Source: Flavobacteriales bacterium 33_180_T64
GTDB lineage: Bacteria > Bacteroidota > Bacteroidia > Flavobacteriales > Flavobacteriaceae
Direction: 5' to 3'
Length of the DNA stretch: 64,000 bases
NCBI GenBank assembly: GCA_002162685.1
Contig: MAAQ01000002.1
Span: 1 to 64,000 of the forward strand
In this document: one piece after another, positions 1-9,291 of the stretch
Numbering within the stretch: the first letter of the stretch is position 1
Layout: every line of letters starts with the position of its first letter
Notes under the pieces: generated by a model
Seen by the model: only the letters and a program-made list of their open reading frames with translations
Told to the model about the DNA's origin: nothing
Database searches by the model: none
Made by a program: the position numbers and the translations under genes

Positions 1-2725
1 TGCCTGCATATTCGGTATTTGTTATGTTACCTTTATCGTTAACCACTTTTTCTAGTTTTACACCTGTTGCGTCGTAAATATAATTAATTATCTCTATACT
101 AGAGTTATTAAATTCAACCTCAGTTGGTAAATTTAAATGATTGTATGTAATCGCTGTGATATCTTTATTCTTATCGACAGTCATATTACCATTTACATCA
201 TACACATAATCATTACCTACGGTATTTCCATCTATAAAACCTTCGGTTTGTTGATTGGTAACTAAATCGCTAACCTGTTCTAACTGATTGCCATTATAGG
301 TGTAAATAAGATTATCAAATAGATTGGTTGCTCCTGTACGCATCAATGATTCTATATTTCCATTTTTATCATACTGAAGTCCGTTAAGATGATACCCACT
401 AGCCTGGGTATATCCTGCGCCTGTATCTATAGCCATATTACCAGAGGTAATTCTATTTAGAGCATCATACTCATAAGCATACCCTCTAATAGTTGCACTT
501 GGGTCGTTGGCTGTTTTCCAAATCGTTTCACTAATATTACCATTGTATAAAGCCTCGTTATTTAAACCTAGACTCGTGGTATTATAATTAATTTTAAAAC
601 TAAACAAGTCGTTAGCTATAGACTCAGGATCATTAATTTGTGTAAGCCAACCTCTAACATTATAGGTGTAATCTACACGTTGTAATGGTGAAGTTTCACT
701 AGCACCAATAGCTTTTGTCTTTAATTGTCCAAACTCATCATATTCATTTTTTACAATAAGTGTTTCAGGCTCACCTGTAATTTGTTGTTTTTGGGTGAGT
801 AGTCTATTGGCATGATCATAAGTAAATCTGTCGGTGACAATTATTGTTGTACTATTTCTAGTATGATGGCTTTCGGTTTTTGTTAGAGTTCCTATAAAAT
901 CAAGTTCGCTTTTAATGATATCTGTTGTATTAAGATAGCTGTTTTCACTTCCCATATAAATAGGTTGCGCCTTTTCATCATAATAACTTACAGAGGTAAT
1001 CCAATCGTTAGTCTCTAACACACGTACTAAACTTCCTGTTGCTAGAGATTTGGTTTCTGAATTTGTTAATACATTAAATACAGTTGTAGGATCTGGAAAT
1101 GCGGTGCTTAAGGTTGCATTATAACTATCATAATAACTAACCGTGTGTAAGGCTAGATTTAATGTTGGGTATACATTATTTGTATAATATACTGAGGTGC
1201 CATCAATGGTACTAGGATGTGTTGCTGATGCTACTGAGATTTGTGTTTGATTATCACTAGTCCCTTGTATACCTGATCTAAAATTTGAGGTACTATAAAT
1301 CCCTGTATAAGCCACACGATCAAATTGATCGTATTTGGTAAATGACCATTCTGGTATTATTTTAGAACGTTGCAAAGCATCTTGAGTTAAAATTGGTCTG
1401 TCTAACTTATCATACACGATATATTCCCAGCCTTTTTGTGGGATTTTCTTTTCTATAAGTCGGTTTCTTACATCATAATGATACTGGTAGCATAAATCTT
1501 CAAGTGCTGTAGTACTAATAGAATATGCTGGTAAACTAGCAGTGATATTCTCAACCACTCCTGAAACAGATCCACTTCCTACGATATATAAAAAGTTATC
1601 TTGAATAGAGACTGTATAATTACCATTATCTATGGTTCCTATAATCATATCTGGCATAGATTTGCTCAATAAAAAAATGGCCCCATTTTTAAGATCAATA
1701 CTCGAATTAAAACTCATATTAAAATCTACAGTAATTGTATTGGCAGTAGCATCTATAATTACATTAGCATTGCCACTACCTCCAGTACTTGGATTACCAA
1801 ATTTGTCTAAGGGAACAAAACTTGTATGTTTTATATTATCTGTAAACGTTTTATAGCGCTCAGACACTAATATCAGACCTGTACCTTTTGGTGATAATAC
1901 ATAAGTTAGATTCCCAAAATCATCATATACATAGTACGTATCATGATTTGTGTCTTTAATAAACGTTCGTTTTAAAATCACTTGGCCTAAAGAATTTTTA
2001 TACTCTTCAGTTGTATGCGATCTAGGATATATTTGACCTGGTTCCCAATTCTCATCCTTTGTTATGCTTTTATAAAGCTCGCCAGGTGTAAATTCCCCTT
2101 GATAGTATAATTGTGGGGTTTCGGTATTTAAGGTTGGAAAAATTACTTTAAAAGCATCTACTTCATCAACACTTGTGTTTAACTGGTAATCAAACTTAAT
2201 GGTATGATCGGTATCTGAGTTTGGATCTAATCGCCATGCATCACCTGGAGCGCCTTGTTCTAAGATGCGATTTAATGGTGACGCTTCAAAGTGTTTCTCT
2301 GAATAGGCATTCACATTAGAGGAACTCGTCCAGTTCTCGTCTGGATATTTTGCATAATAGTGACTCTCTTGACTTAAAATAAGACCTGTATTGCCTGTGA
2401 AATTAAAAGCACTAGTCCCTGTATATGTTGTTGTTACTGGTAAGTACTCAAAAATTTGTCGTCCTAAATTATCATAGACTATTGGCGTTACTATATTTTC
2501 CTTATTCCCTCCTGCCTGTTTGGCGATACTTCCTTTTGGACGCCCTAAGCCATCCAAATAGGTAATGCTTTCTACTTTGTCGTCATCAATTAACGCACTT
2601 ATCTCTGTTTGATTGGATACAGGGACTTTATACGTGGTCGATTTTACGTAGTTTTCTGTTGTTGTTTGTGCCAATACTAAAGATGACACTAAAGCAAAGG
2701 CTAATGTAATTAGTGATGTTTTCAT
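1..2725 (-). CDS. Secreted RHS/YD-repeat protein with DUF6443-type N-terminus (partial, C-terminus outside window)
   Basis: The frame is open from an ATG at 2725 to the left edge, giving 908 codons without a stop, so the C-terminal end lies outside. The N-terminus MKTSLITLAFALVSSLVLAQ is a clear Sec signal peptide. It is followed by the YLDGLGRP motif and by repeated YD-type units such as YDNLGRQIFEY, YDVNGNM and YDATGVKLEKV, typical of RHS proteins. Bacteroidota proteins of this layout usually carry an RHS-repeat-associated core and a variable C-terminal domain; both would be beyond the edge, so any toxin or adhesin tip cannot be judged. It starts 15 bases after the stop of another RHS-like gene on the same strand and is probably co-transcribed with it. 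RHS proteins form large beta-shell cocoons; the function here is unknown. Confidence 0.9.
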   Translation of the reverse strand, partial: MKTSLITLAFALVSSLVLAQTTTENYVKSTTYKVPVSNQTEISALIDDDKVESITYLDGLGRPKGSIAKQAGGNKENIVTPIVYDNLGRQIFEYLPVTTTYTGTSAFNFTGNTGLILSQESHYYAKYPDENWTSSSNVNAYSEKHFEASPLNRILEQGAPGDAWRLDPNSDTDHTIKFDYQLNTSVDEVDAFKVIFPTLNTETPQLYYQGEFTPGELYKSITKDENWEPGQIYPRSHTTEEYKNSLGQVILKRTFIKDTNHDTYYVYDDFGNLTYVLSPKGTGLILVSERYKTFTDNIKHTSFVPLDKFGNPSTGGSGNANVIIDATANTITVDFNMSFNSSIDLKNGAIFLLSKSMPDMIIGTIDNGNYTVSIQDNFLYIVGSGSVSGVVENITASLPAYSISTTALEDLCYQYHYDVRNRLIEKKIPQKGWEYIVYDKLDRPILTQDALQRSKIIPEWSFTKYDQFDRVAYTGIYSTSNFRSGIQGTSDNQTQISVASATHPSTIDGTSVYYTNNVYPTLNLALHTVSYYDSYNATLSTAFPDPTTVFNVLTNSETKSLATGSLVRVLETNDWITSVSYYDEKAQPIYMGSENSYLNTTDIIKSELDFIGTLTKTESHHTRNSTTIIVTDRFTYDHANRLLTQKQQITGEPETLIVKNEYDEFGQLKTKAIGASETSPLQRVDYTYNVRGWLTQINDPESIANDLFSFKINYNTTSLGLNNEALYNGNISETIWKTANDPSATIRGYAYEYDALNRITSGNMAIDTGAGYTQASGYHLNGLQYDKNGNIESLMRTGATNLFDNLIYTYNGNQLEQVSDLVTNQQTEGFIDGNTVGNDYVYDVNGNMTVDKNKDITAITYNHLNLPTEVEFNNSSIEIINYIYDATGVKLEKVVNDKGNITNTEYAG

Positions 2726-2740
2726 AATATGATGCATGAT

Positions 2741-5700
2741 TTAGTATTGGTTTTTGTAATTGTACTCGTTTTCACTTAAAATATTCCCATCCTTATCCTT
2801 AACATGTATGAGTCTATTAAATTCATCATAGTGATAGGTCATAAAATAACCTCTAGCATCGGTCATTTTGGTTATTCCAACCATAGTATCATATTCGTAA
2901 GTTGATATTTGAGCTGCTAGAAAATTAGATTTCAATGTCGTTATTTGCTGGGCTGTAAGCGCTCCAGAACCTGCATTAAAATTAGTACCTAAATGTGTTT
3001 CAATTTCAGAAAAACTAACACCAACTAGCTTTGCAACAGGGTACATATTATCATAACCCCAAATGTAACTTATAGGAATCCCGTCTACTTTATTAACCTC
3101 TAAAGGGTTCCCATAGGTATCATATCTTTTAAATTCTATCCGAGACTCTAAAGCACTACTCCCTTTACTCACCTGTATGTCTTGTGGTAAAAGTTGATTG
3201 ATTGCAAATTCATCATAAATATTTTGCGTCTTACCAAGTAGTGTTCCGTTTCTGAAAGTTCGGGTTTCTAATACAGTATTGAGTTTATTTAAAGCAATTA
3301 ACTTAGTTACAATAGGAGATGTTCCTGTTGGATAATAATACTGGGTTTTGAGATGTTGAGATGCCCCTAACTCATCAAAATAGCTGTCTTGAACACTTAT
3401 TTGATAGTTGTCATAATTGTATTCAAATTCTTGTCGACTTTCTTTTGTACTTACAGTACTCCCATCATAGAAATACGCTGTTGTGGTTGTTCCTAGTAAC
3501 TGAGCCCATCCCGATTCAAAATCGGTTGGTATTTGTGAAATCGCTCCGCCACAGTTATTAAAGGACGTAGTTGGAATACATAAACCACCATTGCATAATG
3601 GAACTAATCCCGGTGTTGGCTGTGTATCTCTAAAATCTTCATAACGATCATAAAATTGCATATACTCACAACCATCTTGTTTATAAGCATATCTTGATTT
3701 AGAAATAAATTCCTTATCATAATAATAATTAGGAAGACCAGTAGCATCTAGATTACTCACCTTCTTTAAAATTCTAGCTGGAGAACTGTTATCATAAACT
3801 TTTTGTTCTAACAATAATCCTCTTTTATAGTCTAAGTTTTCCCTAGGCGATGAATGCGGAAGCAAAAATGAACTTGAAGCGCTTGGGTAATCATAAGCAG
3901 AGGTATAACTATAGGTACTATAACCATTATTCTCCTCAGAAACTTTTACATGGCGATACCCAACATATGAGCCCTGAGATAACTCGACATTGACGCCTTT
4001 TTCTCTAACCTTATATTGTATTACTCTAGGAAGAAAACCACCTGGATTATTTACAGGTAAATTAAATAATCGTTTAGTAACATTATGAGTATAATTTCTC
4101 TCCAAACGATCTTGTTTTGAATCAATAGTCCCAGATGACGTTGCAAGATTATTGAGTCCTCCTGAGATTTGTTCATTAGGGTACTCATAAGTGATTTTTT
4201 TCTCATAAGTACTCGCTGAACTATTATTTTTAAAAATGATATCTTTTATTCGTACACCGCCACCTATCATCTCAACAGCTGGATTACTATTCCCATCAAG
4301 ATAATCTACTATAGTTGTTACAACAATGTTATGACCTATATTTAAATCTACAACTCTTAAGTTTAATTGATATGTTCCTGCTGGGACATTTTTCACAATC
4401 CTACAGCTTTCTCCCATTTCTATCAATCCACTATAGCTTAGATTATTACTTACAAGTTCCAATCTATAATCTTCTGGAAAATTACTACTCGTAATATTTG
4501 AGCTTATATAAACATCTTGTTCAAAGTCAAGTGTAATGGTATCTACTAAAAACACACTACCTGCTGGTTGATTTTGATGACTGAAATTTCCATATTCATG
4601 ATATACTGTTGAATTGTTTGGGTTAATCATATAGTTGTCATCATCTATAATTTGATCTCCGATATAGGAATACGAATTATGCTCAAACACAAATTCTTTC
4701 ACACCACCTGTTGGATACTCTATTGAAGTTAATAATCCCGTTTCTATTTTATGTCCGCTAAACGTTGAATTCGTGCCACAATTAATTGTCGTTGAGCCAA
4801 TACCGCTATCATAACCCCAAGGGTCTGTTTCTATTGAATCAAATTCTGCTAGATTCTCTTCATTATAATACTCTAACTTATAATCCTGATGTGTTCCATT
4901 TGCGGTTTCTGTTATACCATATAACCATAAACGTGAAGGATTTGATATTAATGGATCTGTATAATCAAACTCAAAACGTTTGTTCTCTATTATATTCATT
5001 GGGTCTTTTGCATCAACAATTCTAATTGTATTTAATACTGCACCTCCTGTTTCTGGATGTGAGCTTGCTGATATATCAAAAAACACTTTAGTTGAATCTC
5101 TAAAGACAATATTTGATATTTTTTTAGTAACTGTACTTGTAGAAAAATAACTAAGTGTCGATTTTGGTTTTAGTTGCCCTAAATTATATGGATTTGATAA
5201 TAATTGAGCTATAGTTAAACCATCAACCTCTATAATATCATTATAAGACCTATTAACCGAAACCAAATAATCTTCCGATACATCATTATAATTAAAAGTT
5301 GCTAAAACAACATCGTTACTTGCTTTTATGCTCGATAAATGCCATGCCGAATTTGCTATATAATCAGCACTTGCTCCAGAAGACGGAATTGTTTGAACAC
5401 CTTCTTGTGATTCAGATCCTGTTACTGGAGTTGAAGTCGTACTCTCTATAATATCAAAAGTATACTTGTATCCATTTGCGTCTGTAATAATAAAACTACT
5501 CATGATGTATGAATTATGGACAAACTCAATCTTAAAATTTTGGCTTTTAGAAATTAATTTTGGAACAAGATTACCGCCTTCTTTTACAATAATAAATCGT
5601 CCAGAATAGTTTAAAAAATTAAACTGATACAAATCTACATCTGTATCATTCTTATTTGTGCTACTACCAACAGCTCTCCAATTGTATTTTAATTTGAGTG

Positions 5701-6106
5701 AATCTGGAAGTGTTTCATAATCCCAATAATTATCTAAATGCAATACGCCTTTTGCTAAATTATTAGCACTCTCATCTGGAACACCTCTAACTGTTCTTGA
5801 TATTGTACCTCCAGCAAACAATGACCAACCTGTTCCTGACCAACTGGAACGACTGTTTATTTTAATACCTTGGGTATTATAACTTAAGGCAATATTGATT
5901 CCTAGTTCACTATTTATAGACTTACTATAAATTGGAATAGAAATATTAGGCTGACCCGTATAATAACTTACTGGCACTTCTTCAAACTGCATTAAATTAG
6001 CTACAGTTGGTGAAGGTGGAATGACTTCTGGTAATTCTTGTCCATACATATATGAACCCATTAAAACTATTAGTATAGTAATAATGTATGCGGCAAAATT
6101 TTTCAT
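2741..6106 (-). CDS. Large secreted RHS-repeat-like surface protein
   Basis: This 1121-residue protein begins with a signal peptide (about residues 1-22, ending near YMYGQ). A beta-rich N-terminal part resembles the start of SpvB/RHS-like proteins in Bacteroidota (motifs PVSYYTGQPNISIPIY and GTGWSLFAGGTISR, residues about 45-105). The C-terminal 100 residues hold YD repeats, for example YHYDEFNRLIHVKDKDGN, and then the protein stops, without the conserved RHS core or a variable tip. No T9SS sorting domain or lipobox is visible. It lies directly upstream of the DUF6443-type RHS gene and diverges from the pilus-like operon. The short YD-repeat part suggests it may work together with the downstream RHS protein, but that is inference. 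Role unknown; large extracellular protein is the safe call. Confidence 0.85.
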   Translation of the reverse strand: MKNFAAYIITILIVLMGSYMYGQELPEVIPPSPTVANLMQFEEVPVSYYTGQPNISIPIYSKSINSELGINIALSYNTQGIKINSRSSWSGTGWSLFAGGTISRTVRGVPDESANNLAKGVLHLDNYWDYETLPDSLKLKYNWRAVGSSTNKNDTDVDLYQFNFLNYSGRFIIVKEGGNLVPKLISKSQNFKIEFVHNSYIMSSFIITDANGYKYTFDIIESTTSTPVTGSESQEGVQTIPSSGASADYIANSAWHLSSIKASNDVVLATFNYNDVSEDYLVSVNRSYNDIIEVDGLTIAQLLSNPYNLGQLKPKSTLSYFSTSTVTKKISNIVFRDSTKVFFDISASSHPETGGAVLNTIRIVDAKDPMNIIENKRFEFDYTDPLISNPSRLWLYGITETANGTHQDYKLEYYNEENLAEFDSIETDPWGYDSGIGSTTINCGTNSTFSGHKIETGLLTSIEYPTGGVKEFVFEHNSYSYIGDQIIDDDNYMINPNNSTVYHEYGNFSHQNQPAGSVFLVDTITLDFEQDVYISSNITSSNFPEDYRLELVSNNLSYSGLIEMGESCRIVKNVPAGTYQLNLRVVDLNIGHNIVVTTIVDYLDGNSNPAVEMIGGGVRIKDIIFKNNSSASTYEKKITYEYPNEQISGGLNNLATSSGTIDSKQDRLERNYTHNVTKRLFNLPVNNPGGFLPRVIQYKVREKGVNVELSQGSYVGYRHVKVSEENNGYSTYSYTSAYDYPSASSSFLLPHSSPRENLDYKRGLLLEQKVYDNSSPARILKKVSNLDATGLPNYYYDKEFISKSRYAYKQDGCEYMQFYDRYEDFRDTQPTPGLVPLCNGGLCIPTTSFNNCGGAISQIPTDFESGWAQLLGTTTTAYFYDGSTVSTKESRQEFEYNYDNYQISVQDSYFDELGASQHLKTQYYYPTGTSPIVTKLIALNKLNTVLETRTFRNGTLLGKTQNIYDEFAINQLLPQDIQVSKGSSALESRIEFKRYDTYGNPLEVNKVDGIPISYIWGYDNMYPVAKLVGVSFSEIETHLGTNFNAGSGALTAQQITTLKSNFLAAQISTYEYDTMVGITKMTDARGYFMTYHYDEFNRLIHVKDKDGNILSENEYNYKNQY

Positions 6107-6194
6107 TTATAAAAGTTTAATTATTGGTAAAAAACATTCGATAAATCTAATGCCTTAACAAAAAAAATGTTTACTTTTTAAGCTTTTAAAAATG

Positions 6195-6229
6195 AAGGTT
6201 TTTGCTTTAAATGTTAAAGCAAAAACCTT
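6195..6229. promoter_or_regulatory. Perfect 16-bp inverted repeat between divergent RHS and pilus-like operons
   Basis: The arms AAGGTTTTTGCTTTAA (6195-6210) and TTAAAGCAAAAACCTT (6214-6229) are exact reverse complements around a 3-base spacer. An AAGCTT lies on each side (6180-6185 and 6230-6235). The repeat sits between two divergent gene starts (6106 minus, 6299 plus), so an ordinary end-of-gene terminator makes little sense. It could be an operator for the adjacent response regulator, a leader hairpin in one of the 5' UTRs, or the scar of a lost gene's terminator. Confidence 0.6.
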
Positions 6230-6298
6230 TAAGCTTTCTTACTCCCTAAAGTATATTAGTAGCGTAAATATTAATGATAACTATTCTATTTACATACT

Positions 6299-6976
6299 AT
6301 GGCAAAAAAAATAAACGTCTTAATTATAGAAGACGAACCACTAATTATCAATGTATTAGAAAATGCATTGCATCAAATAAGTGAAGCTAATGGATTATTA
6401 GATTTTAAAATAAAATCTGTTACTAACTGTGATTCGGCAAATGCTGAGATTCAAAATGCGGTACATTCTATTCCTATAGATTTATTGCTCTTAGACATTA
6501 GCATTCCTGCTTCTCTTGATAAAAAATTATTATCGGGAGTAGATATTGGTGTTAGAACTAAAGAATTATTCCCAAACGTAAAGACTATTGTTTTTACGTC
6601 TTATAATAATAATTATAAGTTAAATAATATTCTAAAATCATTAAACCCTGAGGGCTTTCTTATAAAAAGCGATATTGATTTTGTAAAACTCATGGATGCT
6701 ATTACTACAGTTATTAGCAACGAACCTTATTATAGTAAATTCATTTTACAATTAATGAGGGTTAATATGTCTAATGATTTTGTACTTGATAAAATCGATC
6801 GACAATTACTTTATGAAATATCTAAGGGGACGCAAATGAAAGACATTACAAAAATTATCCCATTATCTAAAAGCGCTATAGAGTATAGAAAGAGAAATTT
6901 GAAAGACCTATTTGAAGTTCAGAATGGTAATGATCGTCTTTTGATTTCTAAAGCAAAAGAATGTGGGTTTATTTAA
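6299..6976 (+). CDS. Response regulator, REC plus LuxR/NarL-like HTH
   Basis: The 225-residue protein has a receiver domain (about residues 5-130). The acidic pair is E11/D12, the phospho-acceptor is D66 (LLLLDISIP), T100/S101 form the switch and K123 is the conserved lysine (FLIKSD). The C-terminal part (about 155-215) holds a helix-turn-helix with the LuxR/NarL spacing (LDKIDRQLLYEISKG, then DITKIIPLSKSAIEYRKRNLK). No histidine kinase is encoded nearby, so the partner is elsewhere. It is the first gene of the pilus-like operon (10 bases before the pseudopilin gene), so it probably controls this operon, perhaps also the divergent RHS genes. Family assignment is firm; the target genes are inferred. 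Confidence 0.9.
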   Translation: MAKKINVLIIEDEPLIINVLENALHQISEANGLLDFKIKSVTNCDSANAEIQNAVHSIPIDLLLLDISIPASLDKKLLSGVDIGVRTKELFPNVKTIVFTSYNNNYKLNNILKSLNPEGFLIKSDIDFVKLMDAITTVISNEPYYSKFILQLMRVNMSNDFVLDKIDRQLLYEISKGTQMKDITKIIPLSKSAIEYRKRNLKDLFEVQNGNDRLLISKAKECGFI

Positions 6977-6985
6977 AAAAACAAG

Positions 6986-7390
6986 ATGAATTTAAAACTA
7001 AAAATAAAAGCGTTTAACCTCCAAGAAGTCCTTATTGTGCTTCTCATTATTGGTGTTTTTATGTTAATCGCTTTGCCAAACCTGATGCCCTTAGTTGCAA
7101 AAGCAAAAAGTATCGAAGCTCAAATGCAATTGAAACAAATTCAAAACAACCAAAAATTAAATCGCTATCTGTATTCAAAATACACAACAGATTTATATGA
7201 ATTAGATTTTGAAGCTCCAAAAACCGTTAAAGAAAATGGAACTGCAAACTATATTTATGAAATTTTAAATGCTGATAACACCAGTTTTGTAGCTCGAGCA
7301 ACAGCTATTACAGATTTTGATGGTGATGGCATTTATAATGTTTGGGAAATCAATCAAGATGGCGGACCAAAACAACTCATTAAAGACTAA
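6986..7390 (+). CDS. Type II secretion/type IV pilin-like pseudopilin
   Basis: The 134-residue protein has a class III prepilin leader: a short basic N-terminus (MNLKLKIKA), predicted cleavage between A9 and F10, glutamate at +5 (E14) and a hydrophobic helix (residues 10-33). The residue before the cleavage site is Ala instead of the usual Gly. The C-terminal part has an acidic loop D110-F-D-G-D-G-I-Y-N-V-W-E121 that resembles the calcium-binding loop of GspG-type major pseudopilins. It is the only pilin-like gene in the operon. Its stop overlaps the start of the prepilin peptidase gene by one base, which fits processing by that enzyme. GspG-like is the best family label; a minor pilin is possible. 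Confidence 0.85.
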   Translation: MNLKLKIKAFNLQEVLIVLLIIGVFMLIALPNLMPLVAKAKSIEAQMQLKQIQNNQKLNRYLYSKYTTDLYELDFEAPKTVKENGTANYIYEILNADNTSFVARATAITDFDGDGIYNVWEINQDGGPKQLIKD

Positions 7391-7869
7391 TGATTATTGT
7401 AAAAATCATATTAATACTACTATTAGGATTGATCTTTTATCAAGATTATAAGGAACGCCTTGTCTATTGGTTTTTATTTCCATTAGTTGCACTTTGTAGT
7501 GGCTTTCTATTTTATAACAGCACACTACCCGAATTATTTCTAATAGCCATTGTACTCAATTTACTATTTATCGTTTTGCTCTTAACAGCAGTGCTTTTGT
7601 ACTCAAGGTTTATATTAAAAATAAAATTCAGCGACGCTTTTGGTCTTGGAGATGCGTTTCTCTTTATCAGTTTAATTTTCTCGTTTTCAACAATTTCATT
7701 TTTAACACTATTTGTTTTCGCATTACTATTTTCATTAGTGATTCATCTTATTCTAAAAAAGCGCTCTAGCATTACATCGGTTCCACTTGCGGGCTATTTA
7801 AGTTTGTTTTTTGGACTATCCTATTTGGCATTTTGGTTAGGTATAACTAATTCTTTATACGCCTTTTAG
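7390..7869 (+). CDS. A24-family prepilin peptidase (short form)
   Basis: This is a 159-residue integral membrane protein with about six hydrophobic segments. The two catalytic aspartates of the A24/GxGD family are visible: D19 in YQDYKERLV and D88 in GLGDAF. It has no N-terminal methyltransferase or zinc-binding region, so it is the short, peptidase-only form, like TadV/CpaA or the C-terminal half of PilD. It presumably cleaves the leader of the pseudopilin encoded just upstream. The next gene (ATPase) starts 3 bases after its stop, so it lies inside a tight operon. Confidence 0.85.
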   Translation: MIIVKIILILLLGLIFYQDYKERLVYWFLFPLVALCSGFLFYNSTLPELFLIAIVLNLLFIVLLLTAVLLYSRFILKIKFSDAFGLGDAFLFISLIFSFSTISFLTLFVFALLFSLVIHLILKKRSSITSVPLAGYLSLFFGLSYLAFWLGITNSLYAF

Positions 7870-7871
7870 TT

Positions 7872-9278
7872 ATGATAAAAGAAGATTACAAAATAAGCGC
7901 ACAATTATCTCAACTCATTAGTAGCGAACAAGCCTATCAATATAATATAATTCCTATTAGTGATAAAGGCGCATGCCTTACATTCAAATCTATAGATGCT
8001 TCTGAAACTTTAAAACAAGAGCTACAAATTATATTAGGAAGACCTATACAACTCATTAAAGACTCTAATGAAAACATAAAACAATACCTATCGTCTAATT
8101 ACAGAGTTAAAAACAATTCACAAACGAAAGCCTTTAGTTATTCCTCTGATTTTTTAGAGCAATTATTAACCACTGCTAAGGATATTGGCAGTAGTGATAT
8201 TCATTTTGAAGCTTATGAAAGCAAATGCAGAGTTCGGTTTAGGTTAGATGGAAAACTAAAAGAATACTTCATTATAAGTAAAAAAGAATATCCAGTAATT
8301 ATTAATAAATTAAAAATCAAAGCTGGATTAGATATTTCAGAAAAAAGACGACCTCAAGATGGCCGTATTACTATAAAAACACCAACTGATGAATTTGATA
8401 TAAGAGTCTCCTCGTTACCTATACTTCATGGCGAAAAATTAGTACTCAGAATATTAAGCAAAGATGCAGATCATATTAATATAAGTGATTTAGGGTTTTC
8501 TGCTAATGAATTAAATATCTATCTAGAAACCATAAAAAAACCCAACGGAATAATTCTAATATCGGGACCAACGGGTTCAGGAAAAACAACCACACTTTAT
8601 GCAACACTAAAATTACTAAACGACGAAGACAAAAATATCCTAACCATTGAAGATCCTATAGAATATACCCTTGAAGGCATAAATCAAGTACAATTGAAAG
8701 AAAATATTGGCCTTGATTTTACCAGTACACTCCGAACCTTTTTAAGACAAGATCCAGATGTTATTATGGTTGGTGAAATTAGAGATTCTAAAACCGCAAA
8801 CATGGCTATTAGAGCCGCACTAACAGGGCACTTAGTTTTGTCTACAATTCACACCAATTCGGCTTGGGCAACCATCACAAGGTTAATAGACATGGACATT
8901 CCTTCTTTTCTTATAGCGAGTACTTTAAATGTAAGTGTTGCTCAACGATTAGTACGAAAATTATGTGATAACTGTAAAGAAGAGAGGTCTATTAAAAATA
9001 CAGATTTTCCAAGTTCATTTACGATACCAAAAGCACTAAAACAGAAGTCAATTCCTGTTGGTTGTGATACCTGTTACTATACAGGTTATTCTGGCAGAAA
9101 AGCAATCTATGAAATTATACCCATAACTAATGAATTGGTATCACATATAAAAAATAACAATCTTGAAATTGATAATTACATAAAAAAACAAAGCATAATA
9201 ACTTTAAAAGATAATGCCATTAACCTAGTTAAAAACGGAGTTACTTCTATTGATGAAGTGTATTCTCTCTTAATTTAA
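7872..9278 (+). CDS. GspE/PilB-family secretion or pilus assembly ATPase
   Basis: The 468-residue protein contains all hallmarks of the type II/IV secretion ATPase family: Walker A GPTGSGKTT (232-240), Asp box EDPIEY (260-265), Walker B DVIMVGEIRD (296-305) and His box STIHTNSA (324-331). A zinc-binding tetracysteine is made of C365/C368 and C398/C401, a feature of GspE/PilB and unlike the retraction ATPase PilT. The N-terminal MshE-like domain is shortened (catalytic core starts near residue 95). It should power pseudopilus assembly at the cytoplasmic face. It normally acts on a GspF/PilC platform protein, which is not encoded in this operon. Confidence 0.93.
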   Translation: MIKEDYKISAQLSQLISSEQAYQYNIIPISDKGACLTFKSIDASETLKQELQIILGRPIQLIKDSNENIKQYLSSNYRVKNNSQTKAFSYSSDFLEQLLTTAKDIGSSDIHFEAYESKCRVRFRLDGKLKEYFIISKKEYPVIINKLKIKAGLDISEKRRPQDGRITIKTPTDEFDIRVSSLPILHGEKLVLRILSKDADHINISDLGFSANELNIYLETIKKPNGIILISGPTGSGKTTTLYATLKLLNDEDKNILTIEDPIEYTLEGINQVQLKENIGLDFTSTLRTFLRQDPDVIMVGEIRDSKTANMAIRAALTGHLVLSTIHTNSAWATITRLIDMDIPSFLIASTLNVSVAQRLVRKLCDNCKEERSIKNTDFPSSFTIPKALKQKSIPVGCDTCYYTGYSGRKAIYEIIPITNELVSHIKNNNLEIDNYIKKQSIITLKDNAINLVKNGVTSIDEVYSLLI

Positions 9279-9291
9279 TACAAAAACATAG

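Noticed and set aside
6195-6229. Ordinary transcription terminator
   Set aside because: It lies between two divergent gene starts, so there is no gene end to terminate; kept as a regulatory candidate.
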